The notes beneath the pieces are model-generated. The model did no database searches. It saw only the letters and a list, made by a program, of their open reading frames with translations, and was not told where the DNA came from. Both the position numbers and the translations under genes were made by a program. A DNA stretch of 64,000 nt from Auanema rhodensis (taxonomy: Eukaryota; Nematoda; Chromadorea; Rhabditida; Rhabditidae): contig OZ059896.1 of the NCBI GenBank assembly GCA_964057225.1, positions 11,222,001 through 11,286,000 of the forward strand. The letters are read 5' to 3'. Shown here piece by piece: positions 34,805 to 46,337 of this stretch (positions within the stretch are counted from its first letter, which is position 1; each line of letters opens with the position of its first letter).

Positions 34805-34863
34805 AAATATTAGTAGTATATAAAAGGTTGGACGGTTATTTTACCGTTTCCTACACTTTTTGC
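34805..34863 (+). repeat. left inverted repeat of a mobile-element relic
   Basis: The sequence AAATATTAGTAGTATATAAA followed by AGGTTG and a GGACGGT/ATTTTACC/CTACACTTTTTG block recurs as reverse complement at 36903-36968, with a few small insertions and deletions. It starts 17 bases after the end of the PWP1-flank duplicate. Confidence 0.75.
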
Positions 34864-35273
34864 ACCTTTTAGCTATTTTAATGCACAAAAACATCACAAA
34901 AATCTGTCTTAACTGATCGAAAATTGGTCATTTCTGAAAAATGATATTTTTTGTACTGGACGGTCTTTTGACAATTTTACCCACATTCAACATTTCCAGC
35001 CTTTTTGAATATTTTTAGTATTACAAATGAAGAATTTAAGATTAGACAAAGCCCTGAAGCCTCTAACTGATTTTGATCTTTTGGATTTAGTAGAAACATT
35101 AGAAATCCAGAATTGTCTCTCATAAACATTTATCGAAACTTTGCCACCACGCTACAAGGGATACAACAAAAAGAAATAGACATCATAATCAACAAATTCT
35201 TTCTCCATTATTTTTTTGCAAAGCAGATAATATGTCAATAAACATTAACAGCATAATAGAAAACGAGATTCTT

Positions 35274-35671
35274 CTAATCTGAATCATCTGGCCCTGAGAT
35301 CGATTCGTATAATAGATTGAGCTCCTGCTCAATTTGCAATAAAGCTTCTTCTTCGTTTAGATTCGCGGCTGGACCTTGAAAAAAACCTAACATTAAAAAA
35401 CAATGTTAAATAATATTGAAAATACCTGTAGAAATAACGTTGGCCAGAACGCATGACGCCTTCACCTGTCTTTTGAGGCTGAGAAGAAGTAAGTCAAGTC
35501 TTTCATAGAAGACTTAAAAGACAGGTGAGTAAGTGTTTCATAGAAGACTTCTAAATACATTAAATTTATTGTTAACGGGATAACAAAAAAATAAACATAC
35601 TTCGCTAACATCTGAAGAACGCAGAGATGGATCCAAGTGGCCCCGCACTAAACACAAAATTTGTTTAATAT
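35274..35671 (-). pseudogene. fragment B of an unidentified gene
   Basis: Second copy of part of the sequence at 33272-33609 (offset about 2048 at the left side). It shares the LNEEEALLQIEQEL block but ends differently, in NLLYESISGPDDSD and a stop at 35274, which looks like the natural C-terminus. It also carries about 45 extra bases around 35480-35530, in which AGTCTTTCATAGAAGACTT is partly repeated. Similarity to fragment A stops abruptly inside an intron at about 35671, where transposase-like sequence begins. The extra bases disturb the frame. The parent gene is not in this window. Confidence 0.5.
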
Positions 35672-35673
35672 GG

Positions 35674-35775
35674 TTTTTCGTGAATTATCTTTTTCAAATT
35701 TCCATCAACTAGTATTCTTGGTCGACCGAGACGTTGTTCATCTTCAAGGTCTTCATTTCCTTCAAAAAAATAATT
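35674..35775 (-). pseudogene. mariner-type transposase fragment
   Basis: Translated on the minus strand, this stretch reads FEGNEDLEDEQRLGRPRILV followed by DGNLKKIIHEKP. It matches the linker after the first helix-turn-helix of mariner/Tc1 transposases, with the G-x-x-x-L-x-D-x-x-R-x-G-R-P core. Only some 30 residues remain; no DDE catalytic domain is present nearby. Confidence 0.7.
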
Positions 35776-36161
35776 TTATTCAGAATATATGATCACTACA
35801 CATGCATTAAATAATTATATATAAAGAGTAGTTATTATATGCTGTTTATACTTTTATAATTAATTTTATTATATCCTGCCAAATATATAAAAAATGTCTA
35901 TTTGAATTTGAAACATCGATTACTTTTTCCGGTACCTAATATATTTGATTAGTTCGAAAAATTAAGAAAAGTTGTTGAAACTCAAATCTAAGGAGAACAT
36001 AACGATAATAATCAGGGATGAAAATCACAAGCAACGCGAACTACAGAAGAAAAGGAAGTCTATTTTTTATTTACAAAAGTTAGAATGAGGTGAAAGAATG
36101 TGATGTTGGCAGTCTCTCTCGTTTCTCTGCGTCTCTGGTCACTCGTCACTCTTCCACTTTA

Positions 36162-36580
36162 GATTGTGCTATAAGGATACTGACTGTTTAATGTATGACA
36201 TTGAAACTGAAGATGTCTACAAAGATATGAAAAAAATATCTCTTTTCGAAGAGATTTCGACTTCAGTGATTATCCGGAAGACCATGTACTTCATAGTGAT
36301 GACAATAAGAAAGTTGTCGGAAAATTTAAAGATGAATTGAGTGGAAAAATCATAACTGAATCAGTTGTTCTAAAGCTTAAACAATATGCTTTTAAGACTC
36401 TGGATGGTGAAGAAATCAAAAAGAGTAAAGATGTAAAAAAGAATGTTGTCAAGAATGAAGTCACAGTAGATGATTTTAAAAGTTGTTTGGTTCATAAAAC
36501 TATTGTCAGAATGATGCAGTATTGTACCAGGAGGATCACGTCGTCCAGAATGACCCAATGCTGGGTCACGCCGTCCTGAA
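36162..36580 (+). pseudogene. Polinton-type DNA polymerase B fragment
   Basis: Remnant of the C-terminal part of a protein-primed family B DNA polymerase as carried by Polinton/Maverick transposons. The palm motif appears as YKDTDC, with the catalytic DTD. It is followed by YDIETEDVYKDM and, after a frameshift near 36250, by FSDYPEDHVLHSDDNKKVVG, LKLKQYAFKTLDGEEIKKSK and VVKNEVTVDDFK. This arrangement is typical of the abundant animal Polinton polymerase ends. The fragment is cut at both sides and the frameshift makes it non-functional. No other Polinton gene is visible. Confidence 0.72.
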
Positions 36581-36902
36581 TGTGCTAAACATTAAATATT
36601 CACACAATCTCAGAATAAAGTTGCTCTGAATAATGACTCTGGTTAACATAAACCTTACATCCTCAAAGATAGTCATTTGGTAATTGTCATATTAAACCAG
36701 AGGTTCTTTGATTCTTAGAATCTTGAGAATACTGCTTCTGAAGTCATAAGATTCTAATAACTTGAGCAGTAAAAAACAGTAATAACCACAATGATGTATT
36801 CCAAATTTTTGAATTTGGAAAATGACTTTTTTTCAAAAATGACATGTTTTTGTTGAATGTAAACACATTTTTGGAAAAATAAAGCCTGCAAATGGTCAAA
36901 AA

Positions 36903-36968
36903 GTGTAGAAAACGTCATTTGGGTAAAATGACGGTCCAGCTTCAACCTTTTATATACTACTAATATTT
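36903..36968 (-). repeat. right inverted repeat of the mobile-element relic
   Basis: Reverse complement of the left repeat at 34805-34863: matching outer AAATATTAGTAGTATATAAA and inner CTACACTTTTTG, with extra bases (AAGCT, CC, AAATGAC) relative to the left copy. Confidence 0.75.
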
Positions 36969-39900
36969 TATTCTAATTTAGATGAATTTAGTAATTTTGA
37001 GCTTTAAGATTTTAATATTATCAATTAAACGAAAATAACCAGCTTTATCTTTATGTTAAAAACCAAATGGCAAAACTAGTGTGTCAATAATAGCTGACGG
37101 TTTTGCTTCTAGTATACTATGTTTGGCTCGTTTGTGTGTTAACGTTTTCCCTCGGGTTTTGAAGCTATGTCTTATTCTTCTATTTCTCACATATTGTGGC
37201 TAAACGTTAGCATTCTAAAACAAAATGTTTCTTATATCAGATATAAAAATGGTAGCTGAATAAACTATTGTAATGTTTTATTTGAGTTATTTGATATTCT
37301 TTCTTTCATTCATACTAATCAAAGCTATATTTTAAAATTTAACGTAGTTTTACTAAGAGTATAACACTAATTTCAGATATTTCTGAAAAAACCAAAAACT
37401 TTTATGGTTTTCAGAAAATGTTATCATTTCTCTTGTTTTGAATAAACCACAATGATAATTTGAATTAAATCTATGAAAACCGTATGCAGTACTTTTGTCC
37501 GGATTTTTGATTTGTAACTTTTTTTGCTATTTAAATCATCATCTAAAAGGCTGTCAAAGAAAATAATTCTATATTCAAACCCGATTTAAATATTCTATAT
37601 TAAAGATTTGGTTGAAGTATTCTTTTTCACTTCCGAGAATGGAGAAAGAAATATTTTACCGGAATCATTTCATTTAAATCTTCTGAAATGATATGGGCTA
37701 TTCTTTCGCGATCAGAAGAGTTGATATCCTCTAGTAATTATAGAGAATGTGCTTTCGCTCGAGATTTATAAACCTCTTTTCCATCTACGTTAATGATAGA
37801 TGTAATAAATATTTCAAATGATTCTATCTTATAAGTGTTAAGCAAAACTATATTTAGTTATATAGTGTATTTCAAATGCTGCCACATATCGAGTTGATCT
37901 TTTCAGTTGCTTAGGCGAAGCATGTATAGTTAGTTGACTTCTTATTCTTCTTTGGCATTATATTTTCTTATTTTTTTATTTTAAGTTTTTATATTTTAAT
38001 TCAATTTCTTAACTTTTTTTTCTATATTCTTTATTTTTTATTTTATTCAAATGTCTTTATTGTTCTTAATCAGCATCATGGATTGGTAATTATTTTAATA
38101 ATTAATAAATTTCTCACCAAATCTAGATATGGGCTAGAAATTGAAAGAAGCTATCGTTTTCTGAGTTTCAAGAAGAATCTAAGAAAAAAACAAAATAATA
38201 TCTGAAATATTTTAATCTATAACCATATTCATCGACTTATTACTTATACAATCATTTTATTTCTATTTGTAAGTTATACCAACAGTTGATGGAACATATA
38301 CGATTTCGCTTAAGTCATTGTTGTTATTCTGAACATGCCTTTAACAATAGTGATAGTTAAGCTCTAAAATGCTCTTTTCTCAATTGCTTTTCACTTCTTT
38401 CATGCCTTCTATTCGTCTTTTCTTGCAAATTTTCTTCGTTATCTCGCTTGTAAGCTGTTTCTGAAAATCTTCACACAGACGAACTTGAGACATGTCAGAA
38501 AGCTTGAAAAAACCTTGGAAAGAAAAACAAGGCCTACTTCGAAGTTAACCAATTTATCTCACCAAAATCAATCAGAGCTTTTCCATTTCACGACATTTAA
38601 GATGAAGTTTTTGAAATTTTAAAGCAGTTTTTATTCTCCCTGTCTTCAGCCATATACTATAAAATCTTTTTATAACGCGTTAGCTCTGGAAAATAGTGAG
38701 AGTTCTTGTAATCATATTCCTTACTTATAGCATCAATTTTCTCGTCTTATTTTCATCTTTATGAAATATTTGAACGATCTCATTTTACGATGGCAGAAAA
38801 ATTAATTTGAGAAGAGAGTTCTAATTTTCTTTCGCCCAACGTATGTTTGTCTAACTAATCGTCAACTCATTGAGAGTCGGATATATAAGAGAGAAATCAA
38901 ACTTATAATTATATTAATTTCATATTTTATAAAAAAAAATATATATATGTACATATGTATAATGATTTTTTCTTTTCATCTATGTATATAGAATATTTGC
39001 AAACTTTTATAAATACAAAGACATTTTTTAAAGTAAAAGTGGTAGTGACATTCTTCTTTTTTCCAGACTCTCATCAGCTTTATTGGGAAAGATAGAGTCA
39101 TATAATTGGAAAAAGAGTGAAGAGACGTGATTGTGAATGGAAAGACTCATCAATAGGTTTGGTATCATGGGAATTGGAAAACCTGAGCATGTACATATCC
39201 AAATAAGTGCTGTTGTCTGCTATAAATAGATTTGGGCCGAAAGAAGACGAGAGAAGAAGAGGAAATTCGTTCTTTTTCAGAGTAAATGTATTTTTTGAAT
39301 ATTGTTATATGAAATATAGAGTAATGCAAAACATGGAAAAGAAATTGTTTCATATTTAATTATATTTTAACTTTTCAATTTTTAACTGTGCTCATTAGTA
39401 TTAGTAACAACAGTTTATGTGTGAGAAGTATTCCCCCCCCCCCTTAGTTTGAGTGGCAAGAGTTTCGTATAACTCTTCTTACTCTTCTTACCAATTGCTT
39501 TCTATTTTGATGTTTCTTTTTTTAAAACTTTTTTAAAAATATTATTATTTTACTTATAATACAATACAGTTTGAATTACATTATAATTTCTTTTATAAAC
39601 ATCTTATATAACATCATACTCTATCCTTATATTCATCCATGTCTACCAGTAGTTGTAGGTTTTGAATACATTATTCTTCGTCTAAATCGTCCTTTTTTCG
39701 TTTCGTCATTTTTCAATCGAAAATTTTTTCTCACTACCCAATCATCCTGCTTTCCGCCATATTTTGCATGACAACCTTCAGCTACTTCGTCAGAATTGAA
39801 TATATTCAGATTGTTGGCAACGTCTACCCCCTCCCTCTTAAAGCTTGGCGATGACGACAAGTCTTCTTCGTATAATCTGAAAGTTTCGAATAAAGATTTT

Positions 39901-40042
39901 GAAGAAATTATAAATTCAAATTGACAAGTGCTAAAGATGAAGAAGATAATATCATTATGTTTTGCATTACTTTAATTTTTAGTTTTTCTTTGATTTTTTG
40001 CAAATTTCTTTCTTCATATCTCCTTTCTTAACTTTAGACACA
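36969..40042. other. 3-kb AT-rich region upstream of the choline transporter
   Basis: No gene recognised. It includes T-rich tracts (about 37970-38040), a short TA/TATG tract at 38938-38960 and a run of 11 C at 39433-39443. A minus-strand open frame at 39633-39860 (Lys/Arg-rich, behind a TTTCAG acceptor at about 39880) might be a terminal exon, but no partner exon is evident. The region nearest 40042 probably holds the promoter of the transporter gene, whose ATG follows an AACTTTAG acceptor by five bases. Confidence 0.45.
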
Positions 40043-42795
40043 ATGGCTGATTTTGTTGGAATTCTGGCCATTATTGTTTTCTACATTCTGATATTAGTAG
40101 TTGGTGTATGGGCTGGAAGAAAAACAAAAGTAGGTTTCATGTTTAGGGAAAGTAATTAAAATTTTCCTAAGGATGCTAAAGAGCTGGCTGGACAAGAAGG
40201 TGCTCATACAGAAGAAGTGATGTTAGCAGGTCGTAACATTGGCACAGTGGTTGGAATATTTACAATGACGGGTACTATTATTTGTTTGTAAAAAATAATA
40301 TTTTTATTCCAAAAATAATGATTAAAATATATTTTATAAAAAGCTGAAAAATCAAATAGTTGAGGCAGTTATCATATACATTAGCTTAACATTTTTCATT
40401 TTTCTTCCTTCTATTCTTTAATTAGATTCGTTATCAAAATTTAAAATCATTATTTCTTAAGATTGAAAGGAATATATAATACTTCAACTGAGAAGAAAGA
40501 TACGAAAATTATTCAAAAGAAACTTCTAAACAATAATCTTCAATAGTGTATGAATAGTGTTTCAGCTACATGGGTTGGAGGAGCATATATCAATGGAACA
40601 GCTGAAGCATTATACAATGGTGGCTTAGCCGGATGTCAGGCTCCAATAGGCTATGCCATTTCTTTAGTAATGGGTGGATTACTATTTGCGAAAAAAATGA
40701 GAGAAGAAGGATATATCACCATGCTTGACCCATTCCAGGTAAAAAAAAACCTTTAACTTGGCTCATTGGTTAGTTAAAGATAAAATATGGGCAACGTGTT
40801 GGAGGTTTAATGTTTGTACCTGCTTTGTTTGGGGAAGTTTTCTGGAGCGCAGCCATTCTCTCGGCTCTCGGTAATTTCTTTTTCTCGTTTCTCAATTACA
40901 AAGCATTCAAAAAGGAGCCACATTATCTGTAATTCTGCAATGGGATATGAATATATCAGTTATAACCTCAGCTGTAATAGCCGTTTTTTATACATTTACT
41001 GGAGGGTTGTATGCTGTTGCATATACCGACGTAGTTCAACTGTTTTGTATTTTCATTGGACTAGTAGGTTAAAATGCCATCTTCATTGAGCTTGATGTGA
41101 TTTCAGTGGGTTTGTGTTCCCGCGGCTCTTCTCCAAGATGCTACTAAAGATATATCTCGTAATGCAGAAGATTGGATAGGTACTTCGAAGATTTATATAC
41201 AGACTAAACTTCAAAAAAATATAATAGGTTCAATTGGAGGATTTAAGGAGACAATGTTATGGATTGACTGCATGTTACTATTAATATTTGGAGGAATTCC
41301 CTGGCAGGTAACTGATTTTTAACAATAATTCATTGTATTCATTCAGCCATATATTTAAAAATTTTGAATATACATATTATTATATTGCTAAGATTTTTAG
41401 GTATATTTTCAACGCGTGCTATCATCACGAACATCTGAAGGTGCTCAGAGGTTGTCGTTTATAGCTGGGGTGGGATGCTTATTGATGGCTGTACCACCAG
41501 CTTTGATTGGAGCTATAGCGAAAAACACGGGTTATTCTTTCAAAAAGGGCATCCAATCTAATAGTGCCGATATAGATTGGAGAATGACAGATTATTCCCC
41601 TTGGCATAATGGTACAAAAGTTGCTTCAATTCCTCCAGAGCAAACAAACATGGTTGTTCCTCTCGTTTTTCAATATTTGACTCCTAAATGGGTTGCATTT
41701 GTTGGTAAGCTACCTACATATCTTCGAGATGTATCACGTTTGTCCTAACAACGTTTTTTTTCAGGATTAGGAGCGGTTTCAGCCGCTGTGATGTCATCTG
41801 CTGATTCATCTGTACTTTCTGCTGCTTCAATGTTTGCGCACAACATTTGGAAATTGACAATTAGACCTCATGTAAGTGCTTATTCGACTTTTTATATTGC
41901 AAAAACATAAATTTACATATGTATATGTGAAAAAAATCTTATCTAGGCCTCTGAAAAAGAAGTTATACTGGTCATGAGGGTTTCAATTATTTTGGTTGGA
42001 ATTATGGCGACAATAATGGCTTTGACTATTCACAGTATTTATGGACTTTGGTCAGTTATAATCTTATAAAATATTTATAAAAACAAAATGTAATACAGGT
42101 ATCTATGTGCTGATCTTGTATATGTTATACTATTTCCACAATTATTGTGTGTAGTGTACGTGAAGAGTACCAACACATACGGATCACTATCTGGATATGC
42201 AGGTAAAATTTAGAAAAAAAAAACAAAAGATTGAACTCTTAATATACGTATTTATGTTTTTGAAAATATTTAATATTATAAATATATAATTAAACTTATA
42301 TTTGAATATCGCTTATAGTTGGATTGATTTTGCGGCTAAGTGGAGGAGAGCCATTAATTGGCTTACCGGCATTAATTCATTTTCCCATGTATGAAGATGG
42401 AACACAGTATTTCCCATTCCGTACAATGGCTATGCTTTCCACACTCTTAACTTTGCTCTTAGTAAGAAAAAGCATGTAATTATTAATTAATTATATATTA
42501 TAGGTATCTCGCTTTTCTGTATATTTATTTTCAAATGGATATATTTCACCGGAATGGGATATCATGGACTGTGTAGTAAACATAGAAACTGAGAGAATTC
42601 CTTTGCCTTCTGATGTTTCATTCAACGCCTCCAGTGATACACTAGCAATGCACTCTAAGGTTTTTTTTCTCAATAAACATGCATAAATTTTATTTTAAGC
42701 ATATTTTTCAGAATGAAAATGGAGTTCCTTCATTTAAAGAAACAACTTCATTAGCTCCATACTCTCATGACCAAAATTATATGTCAACAAGTTAA
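40043..42795 (+). CDS. cho-1: high-affinity choline transporter CHT1
   Basis: Sodium- and chloride-dependent choline uptake protein of cholinergic terminals (SLC5 family), supplying choline for acetylcholine synthesis. Exons can be followed from [20 protein letters not shown] (first membrane span) through [100 protein letters not shown] and [20 protein letters not shown] to a cytoplasmic tail ending in DQNYMSTS. The [13 protein letters not shown] and SSADSS blocks are CHT signatures, and the family's full length (about 570-580 residues, roughly 13 spans) is covered. About ten introns, mostly 45-130 bases; the second is about 290. ATG chosen just behind a splice acceptor. Expression in cholinergic neurons is inferred from the family. 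Confidence 0.96.
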
Positions 42796-44202
42796 ATAAA
42801 CCCCGCAAGATAACCTTAAAATTAAATAATACATAATAAATACTAATATAATATAAAAATATGTTTTTTATTCTTAATAACTTGAGATTATTTTCATATT
42901 TGTCATATTAATATTTTTAATTTTTAAATTCTAGTTTTACCCTCAACAATCTGAATTTAATCATCATTTATCATTATTATTGTCTATTTCTCCGTTTTAT
43001 ATTTAGGTAGTTTGAAAAAAAATGAAGGAAGACGAAGAAATTATAGCTGTGGAAGACGTGTAGATGATGTTACTCTTGAATATTTTATATGGATTTTTAT
43101 TTGATAATAAAGTATATCTATACATATAACAAATAATATTATATAATAATATATTAATGATGGCAGGGCTATCAGGCTTGAAATCAAGATTGTCTAGGTT
43201 ATCAATCATCGAAACCTGAACAATCAAACGGTTTTCTTTTTCAGATTTTTCTTGTTTTGAATATTTATTAAGATTTTCGAAACTTTTATGTAAATGTTAC
43301 TGAATTTCAATTTTGTAAAGCCATGCCAAAATAAATAAAAATCTCAAAGATTTAAATTTTTTCTAAAATAAATAACTTCAAAAACTTGGAGACAATATAA
43401 AGGGTAAAAAATTAAATTATTAATTTTAGTACATTCAATAAGTAAAAGAATTTTCAGTTGAAAACATTAAAAATGCCCAATTCAATAGAGCTAATCTACA
43501 TATGAAACAAAGAAGTTCTGCAATATGCATTAATTATAAAAAGTGTAACAAGGTAACTATATAACCATATGTATATGATATTATTTTTTACGAAAAGCTT
43601 GAATTACATGTCAATCATTGTTTTTGGTACTGTTACATTAAACATCACCAACATAAGAATATCAATGTTACATATAGACTTTCTAATTTGTATGTTTGAA
43701 AACAATTTTTTAAAAGTTCTAATAAACGTCATTTCAGGTCTTTTTCGATATTTTATTTTTGATATCAGTATACAATCTCAATTATTATTGAATGAATATA
43801 AAAACTGCCTTGAACCTCAGAATGGCATTTGAAAGGAAGTTCGCGAAACGACAAAAGAATCAAGTTCTAAAAGCTTTTGCTGTCGGGTTTTCGATTGGTC
43901 AAGTGATGTCAAGAATTTGATTTTTTTCGAAGTTAAATTAATCGGTTATTTCCTAATACGTGTCTAATTGAACATGATAAACTCAAGAAGCGATGAAAAG
44001 CTTAAAGTTATAAACTTTTATAATAATTAATTTTCAAGACTTTCTTGTTTTATTTAAATATAAAACAGAAAGACTAATTTTAAGATATTTCACACAAAAT
44101 GAGAATGAAATACAATTAAAATACTATATTTATAATATTATTTAATACAATAGATGCTTGCACATTTTAGGAATATTAAGGAAACTATTATCATTATACT
44201 AA
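42796..44202. other. AT-rich intergenic region
   Basis: Between the convergent choline transporter and C6-domain genes. The first part is presumably transporter 3' UTR (AATAAA-like motifs near 42830). Two tiny open frames with splice-like borders (43492-43553 and 43822-43922, the latter basic then hydrophobic) are too short to support a gene. Nothing else is recognised. Confidence 0.45.
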
Positions 44203-45023
44203 TTATCCATTTTCCGGTAATTGAGCTTGTTGGCAATCAACTGTTGTTATTGGCCTATAAAAGAAAAATAGTTTCAACAAATTAAAAAAAAACATACAAG
44301 GCATATGGTGTACCAGCAAAGTACTGCCAAGTACCATCCACACAGTCAAGTTCAGCATTTACCACGGGATCATGATCTCCTTCTCCTGGTCCACCAACTT
44401 TACCGTTGAACTAGAACAAATGGTTATAATATTTTGTTTGCTAAGTAATATTTACTCTCATTGATGCGTAATATCCAGTTTTGGCCGTACACGTAACCGT
44501 AAGTTTGTCACAATCTTGACTAAAAAAATGAAACAATCAAATGTTAATATTTAGGTTCACAAGAAAAGAAAACGTACACAGCTGTAGGATCCATATTATA
44601 ATCATTTCCAGGATTAGCTAGTTCAACTTGTTCAAGTTTGCACTTACTACAAGCACCTAAAGTACAAATATATAAGATGACGCAGAAAGTGATATCTATT
44701 AGATTAATAGTTTGAGTTTTTTGAAATTTAGTCAACTTTTCAGTATTTTCAGATCGATCAAGATATAAATAGTTAAAAGAAAAAATTTACCTTCTGTTGT
44801 TGTTTCTGGTATTGGTGTTGTTACAGGTATTGGTGTTGTTACAGGTATTGGTGTTGTTACTGGTATTGGTGTAGTTACCGGCTTTACCTGAATCGCATAT
44901 TGAGTATTTATTTTGAAAATATTGCCAAAGGTACCGTTGTGGTTTCTGTTCCAGGATCTACAGCCATACATGCTTCATGTCCTTGTACCAGTAATATAAC
45001 TACTACAAACAATGTAGGAAGCA
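44203..45023 (-). CDS. secreted C6-domain protein with PVTTPI repeats
   Basis: Small secreted protein. It starts MLPTLFVVVILLVQGHEACM, a signal peptide. After a short exon a GTACCT-to-ATTCAG intron of 47 bases leads into four tandem copies of PVTTPI ending in ETTTEG, a Thr/Pro linker likely to be O-glycosylated. The rest is a Cys-rich module: CSKC, then DCDKLTVTCTAKTGYYASMR, FNGKVGGPGEGDHDPVVNAE, LDCVDGTWQYF and ITTVDCQQAQLPENG. The C-x-x-VTC, FNG, GGP-x-G, L-x-C and VxC spacing matches the nematode C6 domain, whose molecular role is unknown. Five exons. An eight-base tandem repeat lies directly upstream of the start. Its neighbours do not suggest a function. Confidence 0.8.
44815..44886 (-). 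repeat. 18-base coding tandem repeat (PVTTPI)
   Basis: Four copies of an 18-base unit (GGTATTGGTGTTGTTACA in plus orientation, with single-base changes) encode PVTTPI repeats in the linker of the C6-domain protein. Copy number is likely to vary between individuals. Confidence 0.85.
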
Positions 45024-45044
45024 TTCTGAGAAAGACTAACTTAA

Positions 45045-45086
45045 CAACAAATAAACAAATAAACAAATAAACAAATAAACAAATAA
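45045..45086. repeat. AAATAAAC octamer tandem repeat
   Basis: Five near-perfect copies of an 8-base unit, starting about 22 bases upstream of the C6-domain gene's ATG, in its likely 5' UTR or promoter. Confidence 0.85.
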
Positions 45087-46337
45087 AGAGCTAAATAATC
45101 TTTGAAGATGCAAAATGTCAGCTAACTGAGTGCGAGCAAATCATCAACAGCAAAGCATAGTGAATGCGACCAAACTGAAATTGTTCTGCTGAATATTCCA
45201 GCGATCCAAAACAAGATGGAAGATATGGAAAAAATGTGTCCGTTCAATTACGATTGTTCAAAAGTCTAAGATTGTGTGAATTACGATATGTATGTATGTA
45301 TGTTCGAGATGATTGTCTTGCGAATATCATAAGATATTTTATTCATCTTCCAAACTTCATCACCTTTTGTCAAACAAGTTTTTTTGTTAATATTCTAAGA
45401 GAGCAAAGATCTATAAAAAGATTTAAACAGTGTCGTTTAGTGCATTTCCGTAACAGTAACTTAAGCAAATCAACCATTATGCGAAACTTTTGCTTTTAAT
45501 CGTTGATACAACTGAAACTAAAGATATAACAATGTTTTTCTTTATTATATACATGGTTACTAAAAAAAAATTACATTGATGAATATATATCTATACGTTT
45601 TTACTTTAATATATCTAAATATTATATAGAAATTACACAATTGTGACAATTATGTTATTGATATCCTTATACGGTTTTTGATCTGTGTTGTTCAGGTTTT
45701 GATCACTGTGATTAAATAGGATGACATATTGCACTTAGGCTATGCTTTACCGAAATCAAGGAAGCAACCTGACCAAATCATGATTCAGTTGAATTCGTAA
45801 GGACAGCTGGTTTGACTGACGGATCGAGAAAACCCACAAGCATATCCGGTTTTCTGATACCCGGGGACCTATCATTGCATATCGCAGTAAATTTATTTAA
45901 GAAATTCAAAAAAAGTTATGATTAAGAGGAAGTTTAATTATTAATCTAAAAAAAACATGTTTCATTGGTCAAGTTTTTATAAAGTGGTGAAAGTTAAAAT
46001 AATTTTGAAGGTGTGCATATCCTTCTCATCGTATAATTGTATTGTTTCATTTAAAGGTATAGCACATTGTATTCGAACACTTATAATTGTGTTTAAATGC
46101 TACTATTTGGACATAAAACGTACAATCAGAAGGTTTTCAGTTTTACGTCAACGTAGAACGCGAACATTTTATCGCCATTATGGCATCTGTCAAAGTCCTC
46201 CAATCGTAAATTGTTTGCATAGCTCCAGCTCAAACCTAGATATCCCCAATCAAATGATTTAACTTGATTCAAGAAGTTTTTCGCTCTTCAACGTTATTAG
46301 TCTCATATTCTACTTGATTATCCGAACACCGCTTAAT
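45087..46337. other. intergenic region between divergent genes
   Basis: AT-rich sequence upstream of both the C6-domain gene (minus) and the disordered-protein gene (plus). Open frames at 45236-45499 and 45957-46262 are basic and Ser-rich. The latter contains an Arg-rich segment (LRQRRTRTFYRHYG) and could be an upstream exon of the next gene, but no splice path joins it clearly. Confidence 0.4.

Larger units (their letters stand above)
34805..36968. mobile_element. composite mobile-element relic with inverted ends
   Basis: About 2.2 kb bounded by imperfect inverted repeats of some 60 bases. Inside are, from left to right, AT-rich filler, fragment B of an unidentified gene (minus), a mariner-type transposase fragment (minus) and a Polinton/Maverick-type DNA polymerase B fragment (plus). 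No intact transposase, integrase or capsid gene is seen, so the unit cannot move on its own. The inverted ends could belong to the Polinton, to a non-autonomous element, or to a local inversion. I did not find an obvious target-site duplication outside the outermost matching bases. Confidence 0.6.

Noticed and set aside
39633-39860. Minus-strand Lys/Arg-rich open frame behind a splice acceptor
   Set aside because: No upstream exon, no family motif, and no stop-to-poly(A) context; listed only within the intergenic description.
43822-43922. 33-codon frame (basic, then hydrophobic) behind a CCTCAG acceptor
   Set aside because: Too short and without a partner exon or known similarity; chance occurrence is likely in AT-rich DNA.
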